In this document: positions 47,337 to 58,251 of the stretch, piece after piece
Position numbering within the stretch: the stretch's first letter is position 1
How the letters are laid out: the number at the start of each line of letters is the position of its first letter
Source: Larix kaempferi
Taxonomy: Eukaryota > Streptophyta > Pinopsida > Pinales > Pinaceae
Assembly: GCA_027924585.1 (NCBI GenBank)
Contig: BSBM01000050.1
Location: 9,075,501-9,139,500, forward strand
DNA: 64,000 nucleotides
Direction: 5' to 3'
The notes under the pieces: generated by a model
Databases searched by the model: none
Seen by the model: the letters and a program-made list of their open reading frames with translations, nothing else
Told to the model about the DNA's origin: nothing
Made by a program: the position numbers and the translations under genes

Positions 47337-47942
47337 CTATCCTCCACTAAAGCCTCCCCCTGGACTCAACCTACCCTGCAACATGTATAAAAGAAGATTA
47401 TGAATATCATTTAAATTATTTAAACTAAATTCATAAAATTAAAATATTAAACTTATATATAAAAAAATAATTCAATTATTAACAAAATTACATCAAATTC
47501 TCCAAATGTTTGTCCACCACCATCCTCCAAAGGATTTTTCCCTTTGCCTCCAAAAGATTTAAGAGACCCAAGCTGCAACATGTATAAAATCAATTTATGA
47601 ATCTCATAAATTACTTGAACAAATTTTAACTAAATCCATAAAAATTAAAATATTAAACTTATATCAAAGATCAATTCAAGTGTGAACAAAATTACCTCCT
47701 TGCCAATATCTACTGGATGAAGCAGAGAACCTATATCTTCCCCCTGAAATTTAAATTGTGTTAATAAATAAAACATAATACAAACCAAAAAAAATACTGT
47801 GCCAATTAACTTAAAACTAAAACAAAAAGATTAAAAAAACATTAGCTCACAATAGATGGTAAATCATTTATAAAGTTTGTATCTAAAGAAACCTACATGG
47901 ATAAGTCAAATTAAAAATAAGATGCATAGTTAAATTAAAATT

Positions 47943-47981
<39 letters not shown>

Positions 47982-49669
47982 TTCAAACATAATTACAAAT
48001 ATGTAAATAATAAATATACCTCTCGAATATTCTCTAGATTTTCTATATATAAGTTCAAACATAATTACAAATATGTAAATAATAAATATATCTCTCGAAT
48101 ATTCTCTAGATTTTCGCTAGTTGAAACATGGAAAGAATGTTCATTCATCAATCTTGAAAATTGCAACCAATAAACATATACATAATGTAACTATTACTTT
48201 ACATCAAAAAACATAATTTATCATTCATATAATGTAACAAAAAATTCAATTCAAAATTAATAAAATATTTAATTAAGATCAAGTCATATCATAATCAACA
48301 AACCTCTCCCAAACTCGATGTGTCATTGGATATAACATTTGCTGCTAGGTCGCGACAAACCTTGGCATACGCCCTGAGATCTTCAATGCTCATTCCATCT
48401 ATCTCATCATTAGTTTTGTAAATAATTTTTTTACGAATAGAAGAACGAGCCCTTTCTCGAACCAATCCCACATCTACTCCAACTAATGCTGACGATAAAC
48501 CATCGCCAACAAAATTCCTTGCAGTTGTCCCAAGTTGAGATGTGGGCTCTATCTCTCATCTTAATTGCACCAAACTAGGTGGGCGAGATATCTGGGGTGG
48601 AGGTCGAAGAGTTGTAGGGTCTCTAAGAACACCTTTTCGATTATATATTCGACCATTTCCAACTCCATAAAATTCTGAATGAACATCGGTATAGTCTGGC
48701 TTCATATTTAAAAAAAACTCAACATAAAAAAATCTAGAAAAATATTGAGAAACCTCATCGTTCCATGGAAACCGACCACAGGCTGCGAGAAACCGATCAT
48801 AGAGTAGATGTGAAAGATCAGGATGCTTGAAATATTGCACTTTCAACATTTCTCGCTTTAGACCTTCTTTAAAGTTAAACATTGATTTAGCCTGTTCTTT
48901 CATCACTCTCTCCTTCACAAAATCCCATTTGTATGGACCCATCACTTGTTCCCTTTGTCTTCACATCAAATCAACAAAACCATTTGTAGTTGGTCTGAGA
49001 TTCTCATATGCCCGAATGAATTTTTGCAGTGATCCCAAAACAATCTCCAAAATTTGTTTACTCTCTGGAGGGAGATCCATAGTAGACAAATCATTTTCCA
49101 ACTTGCCGTAGTGGGATCTACATCTTTCAAGAGTCATTTGATGATCACCACTTTCCCATGGAAGTTTCGAAGGTAGATCAGATGGATATGTTGTAATGGG
49201 TGTACAACCCTCAGTTAATTCAACATATTGCGTCCTAGCTCGGTCATCATCACCTTATGTAGAATGATGAGCCTCTTGAGAACCTTGCTCTGCACCCTCA
49301 TCCGTCTCCCTTGCTCGCTCTGTCTCACTCCCTATAGAATTACAAGCATATTTTGAACCATGCTCTACTTCAAATAAAAACAAAGTTTTGTTTAAACACA
49401 AGTACAATTTTTGCATGCACAAAAAAACAATTTGCATGTACATGTTAAAAGATCGATATTCATATACGAATAGAGGGTCGAGATCGGCTTTCTCCCACAG
49501 AAGATATAGGGGAATCATTTGTACCCCTTTTGCCTCGTCGATATGAACTATACAATAAACTAGAATCCTGAGGGGAGGTTGACAACCTATGATTATCACT
49601 TGTAACACCAACCCCAGAAGATTGTGAAGACCTGCTGCGCTTTCGCCTCAAAGACTCCTCTCTTTCCAT
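47337..49669 (-). pseudogene. TIR-1 gene B: unknown companion protein, multi-exon
   Basis: Minus-strand exons inferred: 49669-49468 (MEREESLRRKRSRSSQSSG, basic, NLS-like), 49367-48304, 47743-47696, one near 47580-47500 (LGSLKSFGGKGKN, then Gly-rich) and 47378-47337 (GRLSPGGGFSGG, stop). Introns are GT-AG; downstream joins are phase 0. The main exon reads SKLPWESGDHQMTLERCRSH, PESKQILEIVLGSLQKFIRA, then MGPYKWDFVKERVMKEQAKS and FYVEFFLNMKPDYTDVHSEF. Three in-frame stops break it (near 49255, 48950 and 48558). I recognise no domain. A possible upstream exon (51383-51269, MSNSSWGSLWMDLNSP, then GTAAGT) could be its 5' end. Confidence 0.6.
47943..48120. repeat. (TA)n microsatellite and ~75-bp tandem duplication
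   Basis: A TA run at 47946-47978 is followed by two copies of a segment starting AAGTTCAAACATAATTAC and ending CTCTAGATTTTC, within an intron of gene B. Confidence 0.9.
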
Positions 49670-49802
49670 TTGATATATAATGTCTACACTTGCACAAATA
49701 TCAACTGATTACATATTCAAATTCTACATGTTAATTCTACAAATTCTAAAACCTAGCTGCTAAAGAGACTAAGTTATTTAATAAGGACCTAGATTTACCT
49801 AA

Positions 49803-50530
49803 TATCATCTAATAGTTCTTAAAAAGAGTATAGCTAATATTTTTAGATGTGTGAAGAATTAATGTACCAATCTTCTAAGTGTTTTTTATGTTTAAAATGA
49901 ATGGAACCAATATAGTTAAATACTAAGTGAAGGGTTCATTTCTAAAGAATGAGTTCATGTACCTGTTAACTTTTAATCTAAATCTTAAATTAATAACTTA
50001 ATTGATATTTTAATACTTTAAACATAAATTATATCTACAAATATTTTCATTATTCCATAAAATTAGAAAAAAAAATTGACAATTCATGGTTTTATGTTTC
50101 GAGTTTGACATGTTTCTCAAATTTGCTATGTTCCACAATGGTTTTCAGTTTCTTAAATTAATAATTTAATCAAGATATTTTAATACTTTAAACATAAATT
50201 ATATCTACAAATATTTTCATTATTCCATAGAATAAAAAAAAATTGACCATTCATGGTATTATGTTTCGAGTTTGACATGTTTCTCAAATTTGTCATGTTC
50301 CACAATGGTCTTAAGTTTCAACCTGATAACGGTAACGATTCTTCGTATTATGTTCTCCAAGTTTGCCATGTTGCAACCAAAGAAAAACATAATACCAAGA
50401 ATGGCCACCTTTACAAGGCTAAAACTCAAGACCATTGTGGCATAATATCATCTAATAGTTTTTAAAATGACTATGACTATTATTGTTCGGATGTATAAGA
50501 AATTACTATACCAATCTTCTAAGTGTTTAT
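49803..50530. repeat. Local direct duplications upstream of gene B
   Basis: Two copies of a segment with TTATGTTTCGAGTTTGACAT (near 50093 and 50260) lie inside a wider duplication that shares ATCATCTAATAGTT and CCAATCTTCTAAGTG (near 49803 and 50448). No gene. Confidence 0.75.
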
Positions 50531-50699
50531 GTTATTTCATAGTACATCTAAATTAAAGTCTATTCATGTCTATAGTTTAGTTGTACCTAAAGTCAATTTT
50601 AAAGTTTTGTTGTATCCAAAGTAGAGTTTAATCGTCTAAAGTTTTGTTGTATCTATAGCTATCCATCAACACAGTTTGTAGTAGAACTAATATATTGTT

Positions 50700-51200
50700 C
50701 TCTGCACTCTGTCAACGTAGACAGAGTTCATGAACTTTGTCCATGTCCATGTTGACAGAGTTCAACCAATAAGACAAACCTATATATAAAATGGATATAT
50801 CGTTTGCAAATACAATTACAGTCCTACTTTTATTTTCATTTCTAAACACATAAGCGAAATCAATAATTTAACAAAAATAACTAACTAAACACTGCATATA
50901 TTCATCTTTTTATATTTAAATTTAAATAATTTTCAGCATACTATTTGACCAGAGTTCATGGACTCTGCCCAATTGGACAGAGTTCTTGAACTCTGTCCAA
51001 CTGGACAGAGTTCATGAAATCTGTCAAGTTGAAAAGAGTTCATGTTAAGCCTCTTAATACTAATCCACACTATTTGTAAGTAATATGTATCATTACCTAT
51101 GCTAGTTCATGAACTCTACCCAATTGGACAGAGTTCATGAACTCTACCCAATTTTGGATAGAGTTCATGAACTCTGCCCAATTGGGCAGAGTTCATTTAC
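50700..51200. repeat. Palindromic ACAGAGTTCATGAACTCTGT cluster
   Basis: Eight or more full or half copies of the palindrome, often spaced by CCAATTGG or CCAACTGG, which is itself palindromic. About 1.2-1.7 kb from the right end of TIR-1, a subterminal position. Confidence 0.85.
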
Positions 51201-51239
51201 AGGGACAGACTCAAAACTTTTCAAACCAATACTTAATTC

Positions 51240-51980
51240 TTGAATTAAAAAAATAAAAATTGACTTACCTGTTTAGACGCAGCCGAAACGAAAGCAGGCG
51301 AATTTAGATCCATCCAAAGAGAGCCCCAAGAGGAATTAGACATAGCCGAAATGAAACAAGCCAAGCAGCTAAGAAAATGAAACCTGCAATAACAATTAGA
51401 AATTAATATAGGAAATTTAAAGAAAAAAATAAACACATAAATATGCGAAAAGAATTACCTCTGCACAGCCTCGCGTCAATAGGTCCCCACCTACAGCACC
51501 CCGTTGTTATGCAAACGTCCCCAGGAGATACCTCCAACGCCAAAGCTCCACCAACAGAATTGTAGATGCACACTAAACCTACATATGTCTAGACGTAGAG
51601 TCCACCAAAGAGCGTCCAGACATCCAAACAGGCTTACGAACTAGCGGCAGAGGTAGAACCTCGCATACGAGCAAATGGGAGAAGCAGAAGGTGGCGTACG
51701 AGCTAATGGGAGAGGCAAAAGATGGCGGCCTAACACTCCAACAACAAAATTTGAAACGTCCAATCGAGCAATGACCAACTGCCGAGCAAATCCTGACACA
51801 CAGGGTGGCGGAGAAGTGACATGTAGTAGCGGGGAATTGGGTGGCAGAGATCGACGACAGCAAGCTATACGGACGAGCGGGTGGACAGAAAATAGTCGAG
51901 ATGGGTGACGTGGAGGCGAGACTAGCAACAGCACCAAGGGGTCCACGAAATCAGCGAAAAGTGACAAACAATGGTCATGA
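51240..51980 (-). other. GC-richer segment, possible first exons or promoter of gene B
   Basis: GC content rises here relative to the neighbours. A candidate exon lies at 51383-51269 with splice-like ends. An internal duplication (GAGCAAATGGGAGAAGCAGA and GAGCTAATGGGAGAGGCAAA) makes several overlapping open frames on both strands, none with a recognisable motif. Confidence 0.4.
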
Positions 51981-51994
51981 CCAAGTTTTTATGC

Positions 51995-52310
51995 AGAATA
52001 ATTGTTCGGTCGAATAATTATTCGGCCAAACAATTATTCGGCCGAATAATTGTTCGGCCAAATAATTGCACAACGCCATGTATTTTCTCCGTCCAGTTAA
52101 AACCTCACACACACATCGAGGCCACTGTTAGGTCTAACGGTGGCCCGTTAATTGTTATTCATCCGAATAAAGAATAAGTTATTCGGCCGAATAAATTTAA
52201 TTATTCGACAAATAATTTAATTATTCGACTAAATAATTAAATTTATTCGGCCGAATAATTTAATTATTCGACCAAATAATTAAATTTATTCGGCTAAATA
52301 ACTTCCAGTA
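51995..52310. repeat. TIR-1 right subterminal palindromes
   Basis: About a dozen copies of TTATTCGGCCGAATAA or one-arm variants (TTATTCGACCAAATAATT), alternating with AATTTAATTATTCG. Same motif as 40879-40965. Confidence 0.85.
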
Positions 52311-52333
52311 TGGTTCTTCGGCACCCGATTCTC

Positions 52334-52366
52334 ACCAAAGTGTAACCCACCTTCGTGTTTCCACCC
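52334..52366 (-). repeat. TIR-1 right terminal inverted repeat
   Basis: Partner of 40053-40085; followed by the duplicated GGACA at 52367. Confidence 0.65.
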
Positions 52367-53117
52367 GGACACTTTGCTTCAGAATGTCCCAAGAACAAAA
52401 GGGACAACAACAAAAACAACAACTTCAACAAGAAGAAGAAGGGCAGCAAAAGAAAGTATCATGCTCATGCTGCTGAAGATGATAAACCTCCAAAGGAGAA
52501 GGCTAGAGCAGAAAGTGATAATGATGATTCAAGTGAAGAAGAATATGTTCTAATCTCTGCTCTCACATGTACCATTTCTCGTGGTTGTAATGATTGGCGT
52601 ATTGACAGTGGTGCTTCCAAACACATGACTGGGTTTAAAGAATCTTTTGTAAATCTATCTGAACATGAATCACCCCATAAAGTGAAACTTGGGGATGACT
52701 ATCAATACCCCATCAAAGGAAGTGGTGAAGCCTCCTACAACCTAGATTCTGGAAAGTCCTTGAAGATGAAAGAAGTTCTCTATGTACCTGGGCTCAAGAA
52801 GAATCTACTCTCCATATCTGCATTGGATGCAAAAGGTATGAGAGTTGCATTTGTAGATGGCCAAGTTCTAATGTGGCCAAAAGGTAAAACTATTGATGAT
52901 GCAGTAGTGATTGGAGAGCAAGAGGGAGATTTGTATAAATTGAATGGACAACTTGAACATGCCATGGTGCATGATTCCATGGAGCCAAGTGAACTTTGGC
53001 ATAGAAGACTTGCACATATGCACTACAGAGCACTACCAATTGCAAGTAAAGCTGTAGAAGGTCTTCCTGAAATTAAGACCAAGCATGAAGGTGTTTGCAA
53101 AGGATGTGCAAAAGGAT
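52367..53117 (+). pseudogene. Copia-3 gag end, protease and pre-integrase domain
   Basis: Resumes the gag frame with HFASECPKNKRDNNKNNN (end of the CCHC knuckle) and a Lys/Asn-rich tail. The protease has an intact active site, DWRIDSGASKHMTGFKES, then KMKEVLYVPGLKKNLLSISA. The pre-integrase zinc domain follows: LWHRRLAHMHYRALPIASKA and GVCKGCAKG, where a TGA at 53117 ends the frame. The preceding gag piece is at 39328-40052. This stretch is open for 250 codons, so only the insertion and the final stop break it. Confidence 0.9.
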
Positions 53118-53736
53118 GAACATAAACAAAGCATTTCCAAGCAGTGAAAGCAAGGCTAAAGGAATCTTGGAAATCATCCACTCTGATGTATGCGGCCCAA
53201 TGTCATCCAGTTCTTTGAGTGGATATATTTACTATGTCTCTTTCATTGATGACTTCTCCAGGAAGACTTGGGTTTACTTCTTGAAGAACAAAGATGAAGT
53301 ATTTAATAAGTTCAAGGAATTCAAAACCTTGATGGAGAACCAAACTGATAAGAAGATCAAAACATTCAAATCCAACAATGGTGGAGAATTCACCTCAGGT
53401 GACTTCAAGAATGTATGCAATGATTCAGGGATTAAGAGGGAGTTGACTGCTCCTTACAATCTACAACAGAATGGAGTTGTAGAAAGAAAGAACGAAACAA
53501 TCATGGAAGCAGCAAGGGAAATGTTGCATGACAAAGATCTACCTATGCATCTATGGATAGAAGCAGCTATGACAGTTGTATATGTGCAGAACAGAACACC
53601 CCACAAGATATTGGACAACAAGACACCAGAAGAGGTCTTGTCTTGGATAGAAGCATGCTGCAGATGGAAGCATAGAGAAATACAAGGCAAGATTCGTAGC
53701 TCGTGGCTTCTCTCACAAAGAGGGAATAGATTATGA
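53095..53736 (+). pseudogene. Copia-3 integrase core
   Basis: Read in a different frame from the protease. IIHSDVCGPMSSSSLSGYIY carries the first Asp, FKSNNGGEFTSGDFKNVCND has the second catalytic Asp changed to Asn (consensus SDNGGEF), and QQNGVVERKNETIMEAAREM carries the Glu. The frame ends in NKTPEEV and then joins sequence from just before RT (frame-shifted) at about 53640, so the integrase C-terminus and linker, roughly 250 codons, are deleted. Confidence 0.88.
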
Positions 53737-55041
53737 AGAAAATTTTGCTCCTGTAACCAAGTACACTTCCATCAGATCAGTACTTGCGCTGGTTGCAGAG
53801 ATGAAATGGAAGATACACCAGATGGATGTCAAGACTAATTTCTTGAATAGTGTATTTGAAGAGAAAGTGTATGTGGAGCAGCCACTCGGTTTTGAAACAC
53901 ATGATAGGGAGTCATATGTGTGTAGATTGAAGAAAACCTTGTATGGCTTGAAGCAAGATCCTAGAACCTGGTATGGTAAGATGAATAGTTTCCTATCTAG
54001 TTTGAGCTTTACCAAGAGTAAAGCAGATTCCAACCTTTACTACAAGGTTGAGGAAGGAAATCCTGTGATACTACTCCTATATGTGGATGACCTATTTGTA
54101 ATAGGAGATGATAGACTAATTGCTGATACAAAGAGGAAGCTTGTTGTTGAGTTTGATATGAAGGACTTGGGGATGATGTACTATTTCTAGGTATGGAGGT
54201 GTGGCAGAGTGCAGATGGGATCTTCCTTGGACAAGGGAAGTATGCAGTAGATATCCTGAAGAGGTTCAGGATGATGGACTGTAAGGCCATGGCCACACCT
54301 ATGGCATCAAACCTGAAGCTTCTGTGTGATGCTTCATTTGAGCCGGTTGATGTCTTTATGTATCTTCAAATGATTGGGTCCTTGATGTACCTGACAAACA
54401 CGAGACCAGATATTTGCTTTGCAGTGAACACATTGAGCCAATTCCTGACGGATCTGAGGAGTGTTCACCTGGTTGTTGTAAAGCATATTCTGAGGTACCT
54501 GAAGGGTATAGTTGATTATGGGCTCAAGTATGACGTGAATCAAAAGTTTAACCTACAGGGTTATGTTGATTCAGATTAGGCAGGCAGTGTTGCAGATAGG
54601 AAGAGCACTTCTGGGTGCTGCTTCAGTATGGGATCAGGTGTAATCTCTTGGTTTAGCAGGAACCTGTCCTGCGTAGCATTAAGTACAGCCGAAGCAGAGC
54701 ATGTTGCAGCCTGTGCGTCTAGTTGTGAGGCAGTATGGCTATGGAAGCTACTGTTAGAGTTATTTTATCTCCCGCTAGAGGCTACTGGTATCTTTTGTGA
54801 CAACCAGAGTTGTGTGAAGCTATCTGAGAACCTGGTGTTCCACAACAGGTTGAAACACATAGAGATCAAATACCACTATATCAGGTATATGGTACAGAGA
54901 GGAGCAGTGAAGCTCTTGTATGTTGCAATGGATGAGCAGATTAAAGATGTACTAACAAAGCCACTAGCCAGAGTGAAGTTTGAGTACTTCAGAGAGAGGC
55001 TTGGAGTTCTTTTGATTGACTACACTTCGAGGAGGAAGTGA
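53660..55041 (+). pseudogene. Copia-3 reverse transcriptase and RNase H
   Basis: RT blocks: KHAADGSIEKYKARFVARGF, MKWKIHQMDVKTNFLNSVFE, LYGLKQDPRTWYGKMNS and LLLYVDDLFVIGDDRLIADT with the catalytic YVDD intact. A TAG at 54188 precedes GMEVWQSADGIFLGQGKYAV. The thumb has IGSLMYLTNTRPDICFAVNT. RNase H: VDSD-stop-AGSVADRKSTSGC (stop at 54577), STAEAEHVAACASSCEAVWL, CDNQSCVKLSEN and KHIEIKYHYIRY, ending VLTKPLARVKFEYFRERLGV and a TGA at 55039. Two stops and the upstream deletion disable it. Confidence 0.92.
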
Positions 55042-55089
55042 TGGACACATTTGCTGAAGCCATTCCAAGCATGTTGGAAGGAGGATCCT

Positions 55090-55690
55090 TCACATGGCTG
55101 TGGATGTAAGTGCTAGATGATGAGCATCAGGACGATGCTCCAGTTACTGCTCTGTATATGCATCAGGATGATGTTGGATATGATTAGTTGGATCACTTAT
55201 ATGTATATGCATCATGTTGGATGCTGGATATGATCAGTTGGATCATTTATATGTATATGTATGTATGCATCATGTTGGATGCTGGATATGATCAGTTGGA
55301 TAATTTATATGTATTTGTATATGCATCATGTTGGATGCTGGATATGATCAATTGGATCATTTATATGTATTTGTATATGCATCATGTTGGATGCTTGGAC
55401 CATGTATCTGTATATGTATCAGGTGGATACTGTGTATGATCAGGTAGATCATGTATGTTGGTATGTATCAGGTGGATACATTGTATGATCAAGTGGATCA
55501 TGTATGATGATATGTATCAGGTAGATACTTGGTATGCATCAGGTAGATGCATTGTATGATTAGGATGATCATAGATGACAAGCTTCAGGATGTTGCTCCA
55601 GATGACTTGCATCAGGACGATGCAGTGATGATGATTAGGAGGATCATGTGTACATCAGGATGATGTAAGGTGAGTATCAGGTTGATACTC
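55090..55690 (+). repeat. Copia-3 3' region: ATGTTGGATGCTGGATATGATC tandem repeats
   Basis: Four copies of a 61-65-bp unit (GCATCATGTTGGATGCTGGA, then TATGATCAGTTGGATCATTT) at about 55180-55400, followed by looser CATCAGG(T/A)(G/T)GATAC repeats. No coding. Confidence 0.85.
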
Positions 55691-55749
55691 TGTGGCCATG
55701 GAAAGGTTGTGCAAAGGAAATCCTAGATTTGTTCTAGGTCACATCCAGT

Positions 55750-56300
55750 ATGAAAAAGGACTGGCACTGTGTATCACATGTAAGACCTGGGAGATCCGAT
55801 AGGTTGGGTTGTGTGATTGTAATAAGTCCTAGGATGCTCTTTTGAGGGTTTGTGATAGTGGGCCACATGTAAGACCTGGGAGATTCGATAGGTTGTCCTA
55901 TGTGCCCATAATAAGTCCTGGGATGCTCTTTCGAGGGTTTGTGGTGGGCTGCTACATGTAAGACCTAGGAGATCCGATAGGTTGGGCTGTGTGCCCGTAA
56001 TAAGTCATGGGATGCTCTTTCGAGGGTTTGTAGCAGAGGTCACATTTAATCAGTCCTTGAGATCTTGCCAGTCGTGCTTAGGCACATAAATGTTCCTGGG
56101 ATGCTCTTTAGATTTCTTGTCGGTCGTGCTATGCACATAAACGTTCATGGGACACTCTTTTAAGGTTTTGTGATAGTCACATGCAATAAGTCCTGAAGAT
56201 CTAGACAGGATGAAAAATTGCCTCAGATGCTCTTTAGGGTTCTTGCTATTCAAGAGACTCTTTTAAGGTTTTGTGACGCACGTAATAAGTCCTGAGGATT
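55750..56300 (+). repeat. Copia-3 3' region: ~105-bp tandem repeats shared with Copia-2
   Basis: Three clear copies of ACATGTAAGACCTGGGAGAT, then CCGATAGGTTG, AATAAGTCCTGGGATGCTCT and TTCGAGGGTTTGTGG (55770, 55872 and 55954), then decayed ones. Reverse complement of the Copia-2 array at 13600-14112, in the same place between pol and the 3' LTR. Confidence 0.85.
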
Positions 56301-56522
56301 CCATAGTATGGCCAGTGATGATGAAGACCTGCAGGTGGTTGGCCTACATCCAGTATGAAAAAGGACTGGCTCTGTAGAACTTCCTGTGACGAGTAGATTC
56401 AGAGATTGGTTGAGATAGCAGCAGTAGTGACGATGATGATGATTCGAGGACGTTGCATCGATGACGATGATATAGAGAAGAAGAATTTTGCTAGCAGATC
56501 TGTGTCGAGAAATACATTCCTA

Positions 56523-56534
56523 GTTAAGAGGGAG
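56523..56534 (+). other. Copia-3 polypurine tract
   Basis: GTTAAGAGGGAG directly before the 3' LTR; identical tract in Copia-2 (minus, 13320-13309). Confidence 0.85.
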
Positions 56535-57119
56535 TGTTGATGTATATGTAACTTCGGAATGTATTTCATTTATATATTTATTTTACTCCTATAGAGATGT
56601 ATTATTCCTCTATACGGAAGTGTCGTCATTTGTATTGACAAGTGTCGCAAGTGTGTTAACTTGCCGATGGGTTATTAGACCACCTTGTAAGGGGTCGGCC
56701 CGGATTAATGTAATAAGAGGTTATTGTGCTAAGAGAGACAAGTCGGCCCCATAAGACTATTGGGAAGCCAGGACAAGTATAAATAGAGATCTCCCGATCT
56801 CTATTTGGATCACTTCAGAACTCACTCTTCCTTCACTCTGAAAGTGGCGCACATGTGAGAAGGAGGATCAGCTAATAAGATGATTTTATCTCTGTGTACT
56901 TTGGTTGTGCTATTGCACTATCTATCTCTGAGGAAGTTGTGGGGTTTTTCACCTTAGGGTTTTTCCTACGGAAACTCTGTGTGTCTATTGTCTCTCATGC
57001 TTTTTGTTTCTTGTGATGATTGACATGCTTTCTATGATTGATATGCATTGATATACTATACATTTTATTCTCTCAGTAAAGATCCTAGAGTATCTTGAAT
57101 TAATGCTCAAAATTTAACA
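56535..57119 (+). repeat. Copia-3 3' LTR (585 bp)
   Basis: Pair of 38158-38753; ends AAAATTTAACA, followed by ATTAC. Confidence 0.93.
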
Positions 57120-58035
57120 ATTACTTTAGTTTTTAGACCCATAATAGTTCTTCTCAATTTTCTTGTTAAAAATTTTATGAAACTCTACTTCAAAGTCATT
57201 AGGTATATCAAGACTATTGTATTTGATATATTTAACTTTAATGAGTCTTTTCCATTTCATCTATAGTTATTGGATTTTCCAACAAAATATGGGTATCTAC
57301 AACCATAATTCATTTAACTGTAGAAGTTAAGTTTTCTACATTTACATTTAATGGGTATATTAAATATTTACAAAAAATTCATTGTTAATGAAGTCCTTGT
57401 AATATATTTTCTTCCATTTGTGCTATCTTATTTTCCTATATAACATAATTTAGTAGTATAAATCTTTCTACTACTTTGGTCACCTCGAATATAGATAGGG
57501 AACCTCATTTTGCTGTAAAGCATGCAATTATGTGTGCATCTTCATTGGATTGTTCCTATATAATATGTCTCGATGTCTCAATGATCTTAACATTTAGTAA
57601 ATTAGGATATTTATAGATTCATCATGATTTATGGCCCATCTATCTAGTTCTAATTGAGATGCAATGTTTCCTCTGGAATGTTTGAATACTAAAGTTTAAC
57701 TTGAAGTAATACAAAATATTAATTGAAGAAATAGTTCCGTGGATTAATTTTTCCAAATTTAATGAAATAATTCTTTGGGTTATTTTTTCTAGATTTAATG
57801 AAATATATTATTTAAAGATTTACAAAAACCCCAATGTTGATGAAGTCCTTGTAATAGAAATTTTTCAAATTTAATGAAATATGTGTTTATTTGGCCATTT
57901 TTAGCCTCTAATATCACCAATATTTACATATAATGTGTTTTTGTATCATATATTCACCAAAATTTACAAGTTCTAGTAGTAAATTGTATGTTTCATATTT
58001 AATATTTGTCTACCAATCTATATATATGTTTTTTT
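57120..58035. other. AT-rich spacer with a dispersed repeat
   Basis: No gene. The part at 57888-58030 repeats 32545-32700. It is cut at 58036 by the start of the next LTR. Confidence 0.6.
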
Positions 58036-58251
58036 TGTTGGAGTATAATACTCGGTGTGAGGAATATTAATGTGAGGGTAGACCAAGAGTCACGTGAGAG
58101 TCCAAGATTCCACTTGAGAATATGAAACCCAAAGGACAATTCTCATTGTATATATATGTACATTTAGTTAATGAGAAACATAGTGTGCCTTCATTTTGTA
58201 TTTGGCTATGTGTAAGCCAATATGCTCATTTTCCCAGTTGGAAACCTCACA
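58036..58251 (+). repeat. Short LTR (216 bp) with copia-type primer site
   Basis: TGTTGGAGTATAATACTCGG to GGAAACCTCACA, followed by G and TGGTATCAGAGCC (58253-58265), the initiator-Met primer site. TATATATATG at about 58150 could be a TATA box. No second copy is seen downstream in the window. Confidence 0.75.

Larger units (their letters stand above)
40053..52366. mobile_element. TIR-1: 12.3-kb two-gene terminal-inverted-repeat element, superfamily unassigned
   Basis: The copia gag codons for NEKGHFASECPK are interrupted after GGACA (40048-40052) and resume at GGACA (52367-52371), a 5-bp duplication. The inserted sequence starts GGTGAATCCATGAAGATGGG and its other end, reverse-complemented, starts GGGTGGAAACACGAAGGTGG, giving an imperfect inverted repeat of about 30 bp. 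Subterminal palindromes (TTATTCGGCCGAATAA type) occur near both ends. Inside are two convergent multi-exon genes (42232-45263 plus, 49669-47337 minus). It is not Helitron, LINE or LTR-like. The ends and TSD do not match hAT, CACTA, Mutator, PIF or Tc1 rules as I know them. Confidence 0.75.
38158..57119 (+). mobile_element. Copia-3: copia element carrying a 12.3-kb insertion
   Basis: LTRs at 38158-38753 and 56535-57119 begin TGTTGATGTATATGTAACTT and end AAAATTTAACA. The flanks are GTTAC (38153-38157) and ATTAC (57120-57124), a TSD with one mismatch. A perfect initiator-Met primer site TGGTATCAGAGC is at 38754-38765 and the purine tract GTTAAGAGGGAG at 56523-56534. Gag is split in its zinc knuckle by TIR-1, and the frame resumes at 52367. 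Protease, integrase, RT and RNase H follow, with a deletion between integrase and RT. Confidence 0.9.

Noticed and set aside
51579-51967. Overlapping open frames on both strands
   Set aside because: Three frames are open at once, which reflects GC content and a local duplication. Kept only as a possible exon/promoter region.
40053-52366. Helitron or LINE as identity of the insertion
   Set aside because: No TC/CTRR ends, no Rep/helicase, no LINE RT or poly-A tail; inverted termini and a target duplication are present.
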